NCBI GenBank assembly: GCA_029964075.1
Contig: CM057129.1
Coordinates: 29,131,430-29,195,429 of the forward strand
Source: Patiria pectinifera
Taxonomy: Eukaryota; Echinodermata; Asteroidea; Valvatida; Asterinidae
Length of the DNA stretch: 64,000 nucleotides
Reading direction: 5' to 3'
Positions 37,601-48,618 of the stretch are shown in pieces. Every line of letters begins with the position of its first letter. The first letter of the stretch is position 1. A program made the position numbers and the translations under genes. Under the pieces are notes generated by a model. It was given only the letters and a program-made list of their open reading frames with translations. It did not search any database and was not told the DNA's origin.

Positions 37601-38380
37601 CTGCTCCGTCGGTGAAAGATCAATGCGGACTATGTCAAACTTCCCTGATAAGTTGGTTTCACCTTGAAAAAAAAATGGCCAAAATTTTTTTTAAAGTAAT
37701 TTTGATTTAATAAAATAATACATTTGATTTCAAGCAAAAGGACTACTTGTTAATGCTACCACAATTTCTCTTTAATATAGGATTACTTTAAAGAAAATAA
37801 CACTCACAAGCAGGGCAGGCAAAGCACTTGTTGAATTCTTTGTTGCCATCTTCATCACAGAAGATGTCTGAAAAAAAGTGGTCTCTTAAGAAAAACAGGC
37901 CTTACACAATTGCCAGAAAACAATTCAAGTAAACTCGATAGTGTGTGCATGTGCTAAGGTGATGAATCATTGAGAAGAGAAAATCAAATCAAAAATGATA
38001 CTTTATTGTGAAATTGTGTAACTGTAAGCATTTGTGATCCTGGCCAATGAAATAAGTCTGAACTGAAGTTACCGTAGGAGAATCCAGCCCTTTAAATCTT
38101 AAACAATCAAGTGTCCACATGTACACCTACATGAATGTCACATAAGCTTGTAAAGGAATTATGTCCTTAAAGTTAAGACTTATTTCTGTTGGCTCTGGCC
38201 ATAGGCTACTTAACTTTTTGTAAATCTTTTGCAAAAAAAAAGTATCGCTTAAAAATATTTCTTGAGTTGCACTCCATAATGCCTCAGTTAATTATTAAGG
38301 ATACGAGAGCATGAAGTGACCCATGCAAATGAACTGAGTCTCTTCCGACACTTCTTGAAGTTGCAAACCATTTCGTCCAT
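31607..38380 (-). CDS. ccnb1ip1: CCNB1IP1 / HEI10, meiotic RING-type E3 ligase
   Basis: Ten coding exons: 38305-38380, 37808-37867, 37517-37662, 35931-36045, 34722-34742, 34441-34532, 33880-33902, 33431-33540, 32532-32603, 31607-31749. They join in frame to 285 residues (human 277), all GT-AG, ending in TGA. HEI10 is a RING protein that marks and stabilises meiotic crossover sites and was first described as a cyclin B1-interacting ubiquitin ligase. The RING is visible: C6, C11, C24, H26, C29, C43, C46 in the context AWVTSCSHIFCDED and ACPAC. Next come LSGKFDIVRIDLSP and MVLAG...RAMAFWTYQ (about 50-94), a coiled coil (about 95-178), and a conserved tail ending FTMQNRFRMELGTPNE. The first coding exon has an acceptor at 38400, so at least one 5' untranslated exon lies upstream. 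Two exons are tiny (21 and 23 nt). Introns carry several repeat families. A weakly conserved segment lies at about 178-240. Confidence 0.95.
31890..32336. mobile_element. MITE in the last HEI10 intron
   Basis: Ends are TATGGGCTCCGTGC and its complement. Inside, AATAAAATAAGTCGTGCATA and the sequence around 31940-32035 match 58390-58530 in the JMY gene, so the family has at least two copies. The target duplication is not clear. Confidence 0.65.
34722..34742 (-). other. 21-nt microexon of HEI10
   Basis: Flanked by TTTTTTTAG on the acceptor side and GTGAGTG on the donor side. Its seven codons enter in phase 1 and leave in phase 1, giving SLRNQVS in the coiled coil between AENA and AVKRELESS. Since it is a multiple of three, skipping it would keep the frame. 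Confidence 0.85.
35619..35857. repeat. 20-bp minisatellite, 12 identical units, in HEI10 intron
   Basis: Unit CTCTACACCAACCAGATTAG, essentially without variation, beginning about 75 bp from the donor of the exon at 35931-36045. Such homogeneity suggests recent expansion or an assembly-sensitive array. Confidence 0.95.
36083..36345. repeat. CTTGTGATTGACTTGTGAT family, copy 1
   Basis: Degenerate repeats of TGACTTGTGATTGACTTGTG; the left part is in the opposite orientation (AATCACAAGTCAATCACAA), so the block is a foldback of tandem motifs. It starts 38 bp upstream of the acceptor of the exon at 35931-36045. Related blocks at 37264-37388, 43859-44085, 56272-56470 and 60565-60685. Confidence 0.8.
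37264..37388. repeat. CTTGTGATTGACTTGTGAT family, copy 2
   Basis: About eight degenerate motif copies (GACTTGTGATTGACTTGTGG and variants) in one orientation, in the HEI10 intron between the exons at 37517 and 36045. Confidence 0.8.
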
Positions 38381-38400
38381 CTTACGTCTTAGGCTCTTGT

Positions 38401-41400
38401 CTGAAAAATGAAAAAAAGCAAAAAAAAAATGTAGGTATTGAAGGCATATCAATGTAATAGAGTTTACATCACAAACCCAGTTCATTGGCCTCCTACCTGT
38501 ACTAGGCCTAATGTTAGTACTATTAACATAAAAATGGAAAACAATAACAAATTACCCTACCTACCCTATTTTGACAGCCCTACCCTAATTTGCTTTTGGA
38601 AAAATGAGGAAAAAAACCCAGAAAATCATCAATTAATACCTCTTACCCTTGATTACACGGAGACACCTTCATATGACCGTACACAAAAAAAACTGCCCCA
38701 AAAAACCAAAAACCTACCTACCCTATTTTCGATTTTGCCATGTAATTTTTTTGGCCTTATAAATTTGTTATATGCACCATTCTGCAATTTGATATATTTC
38801 TCATTTATAAAAATGACTTCACTTCTCTAAGTTGCTCTAGTTATCACTTAATATTTCCAACCACTAACAGTGGGCACGCCGTGTGAAGGCCTACACGGGC
38901 TTAAACATTTTTTGACTCGGACTGATGAACTAACGTTACTTTGATACGTTTGGAACAAAAGTTGTCAAACTTTGGTCAAAACAGTACGTGCGTCAGACAT
39001 AGGCTAACTCAACACTAACGTCAACGACAAAATGAGTCATCAATATAAAATAGCCAAGATAAGAAGCCGGTTAGATGTAAGGAAATGCTCCTTCGTGCAC
39101 CAATCAGCATAAAGTAGATGCATGGAATGGTCTCCCTTACTTTGTTGTTACAGCTACAGTCTTTTGAGCCTGACGCTAAATTATACAAGCTCTGGGCATC
39201 TCAGCCGTTCAAGTTTGAATTTGAACTTGGAACAGTTGAAGCAAGTTTGCAAGTTGCATGTGCACATATCAATTATCATGCATATGATTATGAGGCGCTA
39301 TAGGCAGTTCCTGTAAAAAAAAATGGTATTAGCAAAAAGAAGGATTGTGATGTACATGCGAACGGTCTCCCCCTAAAGAAGAAATAGCCGTGACAAGGGT
39401 GCATTAGTTAATATAGACTTATAGTGTGAATGATTTTAGGATTTAATCAGTTTATTGGCGCTCCCCATTGAAAATATGGCATGAGCCCCCCCACCACCCA
39501 CCTATTGATTTTTGGAGGCTTAAGTGTCTGGAAAAAATTTCAACATGCCTCCCTGAAAAAAATTCAGGATCCACCGTGCTACTGCCATGACTGCTAGCCC
39601 CCAAAATATCTGTTCTAGAACCGCGCCTGGCTATAGGATCTTTGGTTTATATGAAGATCTAATCAGAGAGGCCTACAAAGGCCTAAAATCAGAAGAGGAC
39701 TGTAACTTGTAAGGAGGACGGTCTAATCAACTTACACAGTCTTGGTTGGTCTTAATCTTGTTTTGGAGCAAGCGTAGCCGGGCGTAGCTCAAACATTCCG
39801 CTCATTTGAAGTCTTGAAAAGGCTCAACAACTACTCCAAAGCACACGGCTTTTGCCAAAATTACGTACTATAGCTTTGTCCCGTTGTTGATTTCAGCTCG
39901 TTCAACTTAACAGTAAACTTCAACTGCCAAAAAGTGTAGAGAAAAAATCCGTTAGCCCAAGACTAGTCCTAACTAGTCAACGAGTGCGAGTAGGCCTACG
40001 ACGACGAATTGCGAAAGGACGTGCAATGTCGACACACGTCCTATATCGCGCGCGTGATAGTGTGAATGATTCGATTGGTCGAAAGTTAAGCAAAGTGCGC
40101 CCTCTGGTGTCAAGCATCTAGCATTAAGCGCTTGTACGTGGTTACCTCTAAATTTCTTACAATCTTCCACTGAATAAAATTGCGTTTTTTTTTTTTTTTA
40201 AAGTAGCTTAAAACATTAGGGTATATTAAATCACACGATTTATATTATTCATCACATCAGACTGGCTTTAATATGTAACTAACTTTTTGTCATTGCTTTC
40301 ATTTCTCTTCACAAGTTCCAGATATGAAGTCACAATATTCTTTATAGGATTCTGAGCTGAGAGCCATAAAAGTGGGGAATTGAAGAGATATGGCAATGGA
40401 CGAACCTCTGGCCCGGACTTGGGACTTCCAATTCGAAGCATTTTGGATGCAATTAGGCTCGAAAGTGACTCTGCCATGTTGTGATGGGATCATTTTTCAA
40501 GCTGGCTACTTTTCGGCTTTGGGAAAAATAGGGGCCGTCTTTGGGAGTTTTTTTTCTCGAAAATTCAATGGTCAACCCACGAAAAAATGGAAAAGAAAAT
40601 GAAAGATGACATGTTGATCATCATTTTTTTGTTCAGCTTAAATACCTGTGAGAGTTTCAAGTATTTTTAAAAGAATTTTGAAGTATGGGCACTTAGCACT
40701 GGTGTCTATGGGAATTTTAATGTAGGGGTGCATCCATAGCGATCGCTACTGTGCTTCGATGATTGTGAAGTGGTACCTTAATAATTACAGTACAGAGGGT
40801 GGGGCGGATCCAAGTTTTGCTGTCAAGGCAGGGGGGGGGGGGTGTTAGCAGGCATTTGCTATTTATTTTCCTGCATATTTTTTTTCTTTTGGCTCGTAAA
40901 ACTGTAAAACCCCTATATCCCCCTGTAGATCCGCCATTTTACTCAACGATCAGGAATACCATTTGTATAAATTATTTCTCATTTTCTCATCCCCACTATT
41001 AATAATCTTTCTAAATTCTTGGAGGGAGCACATCCGTGCGGCTAGTGGGGGTGGGGCGGGGTAGAGGAAATGTTTTCCCAATTGTTTAAGGGTATGGCAA
41101 CTATACAGAATATACAAAGTTCAGAGCTAAACATGAGTAACTGCTTTTCCGAGCACATGCTTTATTCTTCATAGCTTTTCATATTAATTTTCAATAATAT
41201 ATTGACAAAATAAATTGGCCAATAAGCCAAATACTTATTACTTTCTTTATATTCTGGCTTTCTAATAAAATTTAGGACCAATGCAATATTCTAATACATT
41301 ACGTATCAACGTAAAAAACCCAAATTGCTGTCATTTCTATCAACAATTCTTAAAACTGGCATACATTATTCCCCCTGTAGCTTTCATTTTAAAGCATCTT

Positions 41401-42000
41401 AAGTTGTAACCAAGCTTAGAATGCCCTGGCGTGCCACATACAGTGCACATCTTGTATGTTACTGGCTGAAATTTCAGAGTTGACTTGCACCTGTTGAAAG
41501 CGCCCTGCATCATTACAGGCAGAACAGGTGCACGAGCATGACACGGTCGCTACAAGATTCCCAAGACATTGTTGCGATAGCGGTTTGTGGGTTCGATAAC
41601 GGTTCATTTTCGGCGGGTGATTGCGTATCTAATATACAATAATTACGTCATGACCCAAAACTATCGTGACCTGAGGTGTGGGTCAAGTTATTTAAACGTC
41701 CACCCATGCAGTACTATAAACTGCGTTCGGGGTATTCTTATATTTGAGCATTAGGCCAATCTGACAAGGAAGGCAGCATCATCATGTGGCACACTCTAAC
41801 TCACATACTTTAAAGGCCCTAATTGTCTGTCCTAATAAACATGTCCATGTATTAGATCAGCTCTCCAGACTATAATCTGTGAGGTACATCTGACGACATC
41901 TCAATTTTTTAAAGGAACAAAGCCACAGCTAGCGCACATAATCAACTGCCACAAGTTTACACAATTGTATACACAGATACCATCCTTCAGCAGGTTCATA
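38401..42000. other. Upstream region of HEI10 and 3' side of KXD1
   Basis: No coding exon recognised. A low-complexity CTACCTACCC block (38550-38760) ends in AATTTTTTTGGCCTTATA, i.e. complement of the AAGGCCAAA-type ends seen at 13838 and 16768. A dispersed repeat copy lies at 40565-40730. A TTTATT at 41161 gives a minus-strand AATAAA that could end KXD1. The untranslated first exon of HEI10 should be here but I cannot place it. Confidence 0.55.
40565..40730. repeat. Dispersed repeat, copy 2 (first copy 3424-3600)
   Basis: Shares GAAAAGAAAATGAAAGATGA and following blocks with 3424-3600, in the same orientation. Confidence 0.6.
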
Positions 42001-44408
42001 TCATGAACTGTTCACAGTCCTCTCAGTGTCTGTATCTTGGGTGCTGCATTCTGTTGGTTTATCTCCTTCTTCCCTCGTCAGGTCATCACGATCCTTCCCC
42101 GTCTTCATATCACTCTCCTCGTCGCTGGTTTCAGTGAGATTCTGTGAGGCAGCTGTGGAAAGAACACAGGTTTTTAAACAGAAACGCAATCATCTGTAAG
42201 ACTGTGCATTCAGGGGTGAAGCAACAGTCACACATTGGGGAGTCAGGTTGGCGTAGCGGTACTTTCCTCGCCTTCCACCGCTGTGACCTGGGTTCAAATC
42301 CCGCCTGGGCCAATATGTGGATTGGGTTTTCAGTCCCTACCTGATTCCGTGGGTTTTCCCCAGAATATTCTTCTGGGCTTTTCCTCCCACCTCTAAAACT
42401 GTAATTTCTTCTCATTGTCTTCTCTCCACAGGTTTCTTCAGGCTTGCGAGCTACAAAGCCTAGGGCACTTTTGAGGAATCCTTGGTTTCATTACCAGAAA
42501 TGATTAATAACAATAATTATTATTTCCAATATTGTCCACAAAAGTTCCAAACATGGTGTCAAAATAGACACTGTTCTAACTTCTTTGATATACCAGAGTG
42601 TACATCATCTTCATCATTGTTATGAGCATCATATCCAATAAAACAAATTCGGTTGTAACAGAAGGTATCCCACAAATTAGAAAATTAAAAATGACATCAA
42701 AAAGTTTGCTTGAAGATAAATTTATTATCACGCTCGCGCTCGTGGAACACGGCAAATGTAGTGCGTCTGTCCCACATACCACTCGGCCACAGACGCACAA
42801 CATTATTCCATGTTCCACTCGCGCTCGCAGGATAACTTATATTATTAGTTCCCATATCCATCCACAAAATGTCCAAACATGGTGTCAAAACAGGCACTGT
42901 TCTAACTTATACCAGAGTGTACATCATCTTCATCATTGTAATAATCATCATATCCAATAAAACAAAATCACCAATAATTCTGTTATTACTGTAGGTATCC
43001 CACAAATCAGAAAATTTAAAATGACATAAAAAGGGGGTAGGCATGGCTGACGGGACAATGCACTCCCCCTCCCAAATTCACCATTGTTCCCATCTGTATT
43101 TAAGTAACAAAGTCTTCTCAAGATTTCCATGATTAAGAAACTGAATGCAATTCCTACCTTCAAATGATGCAGGGTAGTCTGACGACAACCTGTCTTTCAG
43201 CACACTGAAAAACAATTCACAATAAAATACTTTATGTAAATAACTCGTTTTTGTTCATGGTGATGTTTACATCCAAACTCAACTGTCCCAACTACAGACC
43301 ACTCATTTACTAAGCATGGTTGAACTTTTTTTGTTGAAAAGTTTGACATATCATGTTACTATCAAAAACACTGAAAAATCAAAAGACACAATAAAAAACA
43401 CAGTAACAAGATAGCACCCCTTAATAAACACGGCATAAATGTGTAAGTTGGCCAAAAGTTGTCATCAAAAGACGGTCTACAATTGGCTTGGCTGACATTG
43501 TAAGTATGTTACCACAGTTGGGACTGGTCCCAACTATTGTTAGGTAAGTTGCAATAATTATGAAACATTAGTTAAAAAGGTCCCTTGGGAAAGGGTCTTA
43601 AAAAAAAGAGGCCAAAAAAGAAAACACGTGCAATAATCATTTTTATAAAGGCCTTAAGGGCCATCTACCCTAAACCATCCCTCAAGATCCAGAGGGTTTT
43701 AGGGGATTTTGCACACAAAAAACCAAAAGCCAGAACTGTTTAATTTGTATGGGATGATCTTGCTGCCCCTTGTAATTAAAAGTACGAGAATGTGTCATTT
43801 GTTTCCTGCGCAGTGTAGAATTTCAGAGGAGTGACAAAGATTCCTAACCAAAACAAAGGCAGAGTTGTAATCAGTTCAATCACAAGTCAAATCACAAGTC
43901 TGGTCATAACTCTGGTCACCATTCACAAGTGACAAGGGACGACTACCTTGTGATTTGACTTGAGAATGGCTGACTTGTGATAACTGGTTACAACTTGTGA
44001 TGACTGGTTATGACCTGTGATGATTTGTGATGACTTGTGATGACTTATTGTGACTTGCGATTGACTCAATTACAACTCTGCACCTTTTGAATTAAACACA
44101 TTCCCTTAGTAATAAACAATCTAAATAAGTTTTAAGAGAGTTTCTGAGTACCGAATTTTCCTGAAGACAATATCCAGGTCCCTCTTCATCTCCATCAGGA
44201 CCTGGGTGTGTTCCTTGAACTGCTCCACCGTCTTCTCATACCGGCTGGCCGACAGCTTGTTGAAGTTTGACAGCATCTCATTAGTCTTCTCAAAACGGCT
44301 CAGCATGCGCATCTGGGCCTGCAAGATGGCTGTCGTGTCCTCCCGATTGACCATGGACGTCAAGGAGCTGATGAAGGCATCTGAGCCGGGGGTTGTAGAG
44401 GTAGCCAT
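42001..44408 (-). CDS. kxd1: KXD1, KxDL-motif protein (BORC/BLOC-1-related complex subunit)
   Basis: Three exons: 44152-44408, 43158-43204, 42001-42152, joined in frame to 151 residues (human 176) with GT-AG introns and a TGA stop. The KxDL motif is present as KRDL in MEMKRDLDIVFRKIR at the end of exon 1, preceded by a helical segment with LSRFEKTNEMLSNFN, which is the strongly conserved part of the family. Exon 2 gives VLKDRLSSDYPASFE, matching the family's LK..L....P.AF. The last exon is an acidic, Ser/Thr-rich tail without a known domain. KXD1 is a subunit of BORC, which positions lysosomes along microtubules through Arl8 and kinesin. Intron 2 contains a SINE, a direct duplication and a hairpin. 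The KXD1 and JMY genes point away from each other across 8.5 kb of repeats. Confidence 0.93.
42237..42423 (+). repeat. tRNA-derived SINE in KXD1 intron 2
   Basis: Head: GGTTGGCGTAGCGGTACTTT (A-box-like) and GGGTTCAAATCCCGCC (B box), then a body with GGGTTTTCAGTCCCTACC, GTGGGTTTTCCCCAG and TTTTCCTCCCAC. A minus-strand copy is at 59369-59545 and matches over nearly its whole length. The pair lies in opposite orientation 17 kb apart. Confidence 0.85.
42533..43032. repeat. Direct duplication around a hairpin, KXD1 intron 2
   Basis: Two direct copies of about 175 bp (42533-42711 and 42853-43032) share CCAAACATGGTGTCAAAA, ACCAGAGTGTACATCATC, ATATCCAATAAAACAAA and GGTATCCCACAAAT. Between them is a segment with inverted CGCTCGCGCTCGTGGAAC and its near complement. 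Confidence 0.85.
43859..44085. repeat. CTTGTGATTGACTTGTGAT family, copy 3
   Basis: Begins GCAGAGTTGTAATCAGTTCA and ends with a near complement (GACTCAATTACAACTCTGC), so this copy shows inverted ends around degenerate motif repeats in both orientations. It lies in KXD1 intron 1, about 70 bp from the donor at 44152. Confidence 0.85.
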
Positions 44409-45044
44409 GGTAACTAATCCTCAGACGGTCAACCAAGGGTGATGAGTGACGTGATCTCCAATCACTGCATTTTCCCAGGCATCAATATCCAAATTGAGTG
44501 CAAAGTTCTTCTGGAAATAGGGAAAAGAACGTAGTATTCCGACACTATTTTGGCAGTTGCGCACAAGTTTATGGGGAGCCGTACACATTTCTAATTTTTT
44601 TTCTAGTAAAATTAGATTTAAAAATGCCAAAATAGATTCATCTTTTTGTGTGTGTGTGCTTAATTAATAGGCCCTAGCACTAGGCTACAGCAAGAGTCAA
44701 ATGAATGACCATTATTGAAGTTTAATATAACTGATGAGAAAGTGACGTCAGGATAAAACATTGTGTGACTGATACATTGCCCCATAAATCTGTGCATAAA
44801 AAAATTAATTACATGTCATGAATGTCTGTCACTTGACTGATTGAGTTTGTAAATCCACCAAAAAAAGAAGAAATGTTTAATTTATATTACCATGAATGAA
44901 CTGGACTCGCCTATTTTCCCTACATATCCCCACACAAGCGAGCATGTGGTACGATGGATAAGCCTAGGCGTTGGCAGTGACCCGAGTTGAACTCACCATG
45001 CCACTCGGTTTCTTTCTTTAGTTTCTTTTATTATCCCAAAAGAA

Positions 45045-45137
45045 AGAGTTTTCTTCCTTTAATATTTTAAATGGAAGAGTTTTCTTCCTTTAATATTTTA
45101 AATGGAAGAGTTTTCTTCCTTTAATATTTTAAATGGA
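45045..45137. repeat. 31-bp tandem repeat, 3 units
   Basis: Three near-identical copies of a unit containing GAGTTTTCTTCCTTTAATAT, upstream of KXD1. Confidence 0.9.
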
Positions 45138-45555
45138 ATCCTACATTTAATTACAGAATATTTACAATTTTCTCTGATTCCTCTGGCTTGTACATGTTTG
45201 TTCATTATTGTTGTGTTGAGGTCGGTTTATCCCCTCAAATTTCTTGGAATTGCCAGATAGCTAGCATAAATTGACGGAAGGCTTCATGAAGTAGTAAGTA
45301 GTACTCTTAATACTGGTGAGTTAGTGTTGGCCGCCATCTTGTTTGGATGGACGCTTGAAAATTAATTGAAAAAAAGTGGTGATCCAGTACGGAATTTTTT
45401 TCACGACCGTTCACGTTTGTTGACGCCAGATGACACTTATTGTACTTCATAGTTTAGTTGATGTACAGTCGTTTTCCTAGTTCCGGATAGCAAACATCAT
45501 TCAGACTGCTTTCGGTTCAACTACTCCACGAATTCAAGTGACATTGATTAAAAAG

Positions 45556-45990
45556 CCGTGGTCTATGATACGAGAGCAGATTCGCTGATTAATTAGGCAA
45601 GGCCCCGCTTCTTGACTTCCTAGATTTTGACCAATCAGCAGGCACTTTCTATAGGTCTATCGGGTCTTCGGTCATTCACCCGTTGCGCGTCATAGACGTG
45701 GATTAAAAAAAAAGTCACGGCGCGCGGCGCTTGGTATCATGTTTCGCGAATGCGCTCCCGGCTGTTGTTGTATTACAAAATGCTGCATTCGAATTGACCA
45801 ATCGCGGCGCTCGGTATCATGTTACGCGAATGCGCTCCTGGCTTTGGTTGTATTACAAAACACTGCTTTCGAATTGACCAATCACAGCGTTAGTCCTGAT
45901 TTTGGGATGAAATGACGTCACCATTTAGTAAAGTCGACTCCGATTGGCTGGCGTGCATATCATCAGACGTTAGACAGGAGATGGCTCCGT
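45556..45990 (+). repeat. Promoter-like dispersed repeat, copy C
   Basis: Third copy of the family at 12168 and 13377. It keeps TTTTGACCAATCAGC, GAATTGACCAATCACAGC and GTCGACTCCGATTGGCTG, but an internal segment (about 45720-45800) is duplicated in tandem and the TATA-like word is lost. Removing the two foldbacks joins its end to GGCTCCATGGATAACGGG, again placing ATGGATAA downstream as in copy B. Confidence 0.75.
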
Positions 45991-45991
45991 G

Positions 45992-46481
45992 TACTCCTAG
46001 AACTATGAGGCTCCACGTGAGCGGAGCCTCATAGATCAAGAAGCCCGCAAAATTGCCTGCAGCACAAAACACTAATAAAGTACAAAAATGTCCATCAAAA
46101 TGCAGCCATTTCACACAGAACCGCTGCACAGTTTGCCCCTATACTCCGTACTTTATCTCTTGACATACTCACGTATCTTGTGCGGAACTAACATAGGTGG
46201 ATTCTGTCGGTTTTTAGGCCAAAATGATGAAAAATATGCCCTTTCCGCACTGAGCCAACCTGACACTTGAAACGTGCACGCATATGATCGAGCGATGATT
46301 TTCGGTTCACTCGGAGCGCGCCGCGGGGGGTACGGTACAAGCGAAATGATAGTATGTGCATGCGTACAAGTGCATGTACCGTACCCCCCGCGGCGCGCTC
46401 CGAGCATGCCGAGCGGGCAATTTTGCGGGCTTCTTGATCTATGAGGCTCCGCTCACGCGGAGCCTCATAGTTCTAGGAGTA
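45992..46481. mobile_element. Foldback element with 9-bp duplication (GGCTCC[G/A]TG)
   Basis: Ends TACTCCTAGAACTATGAGGC and complement. Each arm contains its own small hairpin (CTATGAGGCTCC...GGAGCCTCATAG). Flanks are GGCTCCGTG (45983-45991) and GGCTCCATG (46482-46490), a 9-bp duplication with one change. Interior holds another palindrome at 46310-46404 (CGGAGCGCGCCGCGGGGGG and complement). Confidence 0.85.
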
Positions 46482-46491
46482 GGCTCCATGG

Positions 46492-47310
46492 TAGCCCCAC
46501 TAGTGTGGCCGTCGGTATGCTGCGCTGAACCGAAGGCCACACACCGTGGTACCGCGTGCTACTGAGGACGAAGTTTCCTAAAATCTGCGGTCCGTTTCTT
46601 ACATTCTCGGTTTCTTACTTTCTTATGGTTGTATTCTATGATGTCTCACCTATCACTTCTGGGATGCTTAGGTCTACTGATATTCCATTTTCCGAGATAT
46701 TCTTCAATCTTTCTGGAGCCCATATCAATATGCACTCGTGAAACGTCCGGTGGTGATGGCAGCCATTTTGAATGTGACAAGAGATGACCTCAAGCTGTGA
46801 CGTCGCGTTTATGCAAATTGCTTGTCGAGCGCGCAGCGCGAGTTGCAAATGCGACGGCTGTTTCCTGTACCATGCATTTATCGTCAGGGGGCCACGTGCA
46901 CTGATCTCTATTCAGGATCTACCGCACAGGAAACAGCCGTCGCATTTGCAACTCGCGCCCTCGCGCCGCACGCTCGACAAGCAATTTGCATAAACGCGAC
47001 GTCACAGCTTGAGGTCATCTCTTGTCACATTCAAAATGGCTGCCATCACCGCCAGACGTTTCACGAGTGCATATTGATATGGGCTCCAGAAAGATTGAAG
47101 AATATCTCGGAAAATGGAACATCATTAGACCTAAGCATCCCAGAAGTGATAGGTGAGACATCATAGAATACAATCATAAGAAAGTAAGAAACCGAGAATG
47201 TAAGAAACGGACCGCAAATTTTAGGAAACTTCGTCCTCAGTTGCACGCGGTACCACGGTGTGTGGCCTTCGGTTCAGCGCAGCATACCGACGGCCACACT
47301 AGTGGGGCTA
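46492..47310. mobile_element. Foldback element with exact 9-bp duplication (GCTCCATGG)
   Basis: 819 bp; arms of about 380 bp begin TAGCCCCACTAGTGTGGCC and are nearly identical in inverted orientation around a spacer at about 46875-46920. Exact flanking 9-mers at 46483-46491 and 47311-47319. A smaller relative with the same ends sits at 51927-52250. Nine-bp duplications and long TIRs point to Mutator-like elements. Confidence 0.9.
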
Positions 47311-48618
47311 GCTCCATGGATAACGGGTGATACTCAGAGTCAGAGTCAGACTATCCGGAACTAGGAAAAATCCGGAACTAGAAAAACGACTGTACTTTTG
47401 CTGTTGTGCATTTTTATTTTGGGAAAAATTCCATACTCGATCGTCAATTTATCTGTTTATCTGCTGCCAAACATATTAATTGTCACCTCACTGCCTCATT
47501 GTAATTCACTGCCCTGCAAACATGTGGCTCTCGTTAAACTACACTATGTATTGATTCTTGGAAAAAAACGAATCTGGAAACACGTTATGGCTGTAAATAC
47601 TCTTACACTGTCAAAATTCACAAATTATACAGAGAAGTAAACGCAACATTACCATCCCATGGAGGTCGCCATCTTTAGACTCTTTAAAAATGTATATATT
47701 TTTAAGCTGATGTAAACAATTTTAAAAATCAAAAATTATATTAATAAAATAAAATTATGATAAATATAAAGCGGTTTAAAAATATTACAATACATTACAA
47801 GTAAATTAAACTAAAGCCTTTGTCTAAGTTGCGGTAAAAATATTGCTTTATGTTGAAAGAGTATGCACGGAATTAATAAACTGGTTCACTTCCCCGTCAG
47901 TGGTGTGCCCTTCAAACACATGTGTGTCTTGCCATTTATCTTTCAAAATGAGCTCGTCAGCTCCAAAAGCAGCAACAACGGCATGACATGAAATTGACAC
48001 TGAAACAGCCAATTCCTCCGAACTGTATAACTATAATAAAAGTCAACATGGTTTATTTATATATATTTATATATAGTGATGTTCCCTAACGTGGCGCACT
48101 TGCGACATTTAGGCCTACCCCGACTTTCCACATCCTGAAGTGTTGCCAAACTTCTCTGTTGCCACAAACTTCAAATTCTTTCAGTGAAACCACTTTTACC
48201 ATATTAATGCTTGCTGTTTAACCTCTGTGACAAATATTGTTTGCCTAACCAGGGTTGTTAATAAAGATATTGATTACTGCAGTTGTTGACAGTTAAGTAG
48301 TGCAGTTGTAGTGCAGTTTTTTCTTGGACGAAAGAGGTTTTAGGGTCATTGCATGATGGTGATGTTCTTTGAACAGATTGAGCAATTTCAGTATTGTTTT
48401 CATCTAAAAGTAGCTTATGAAATTGGCTTGCCATTTTCGGGTGCTACATATTTTTTTTTAAATATAGAATATATATACATATAACTTGGGGGCGGTTGCA
48501 CTTTGTTTGACTCGCCCTGTATTTTTTATATTGATGATTGCTGAGCAAATGACTCATGAACTGAATTGAATTATACACCAAACACAGAAAATTAACCACG
48601 GCCAAAAAAATGTCCTAA

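Larger units (their letters stand above)
45465..47393. mobile_element. TA-flanked outer element hosting nested insertions
   Basis: Left end TA|CAGTCGTTTTCCTAGTTCCG and right end the complement, TCTAGTTC... then CAGTCG|TA with an internal duplication of TCCGGAACTAG. The TA on both sides suggests a Tc1/mariner-type target. Inside lie the promoter-like repeat copy C and two foldbacks (45992-46481, 46492-47310). Confidence 0.7.

Noticed and set aside
46556..47246. Mirror-image frames in the 819-bp foldback
   Set aside because: Same cause: inverted arms. No conserved protein motif.
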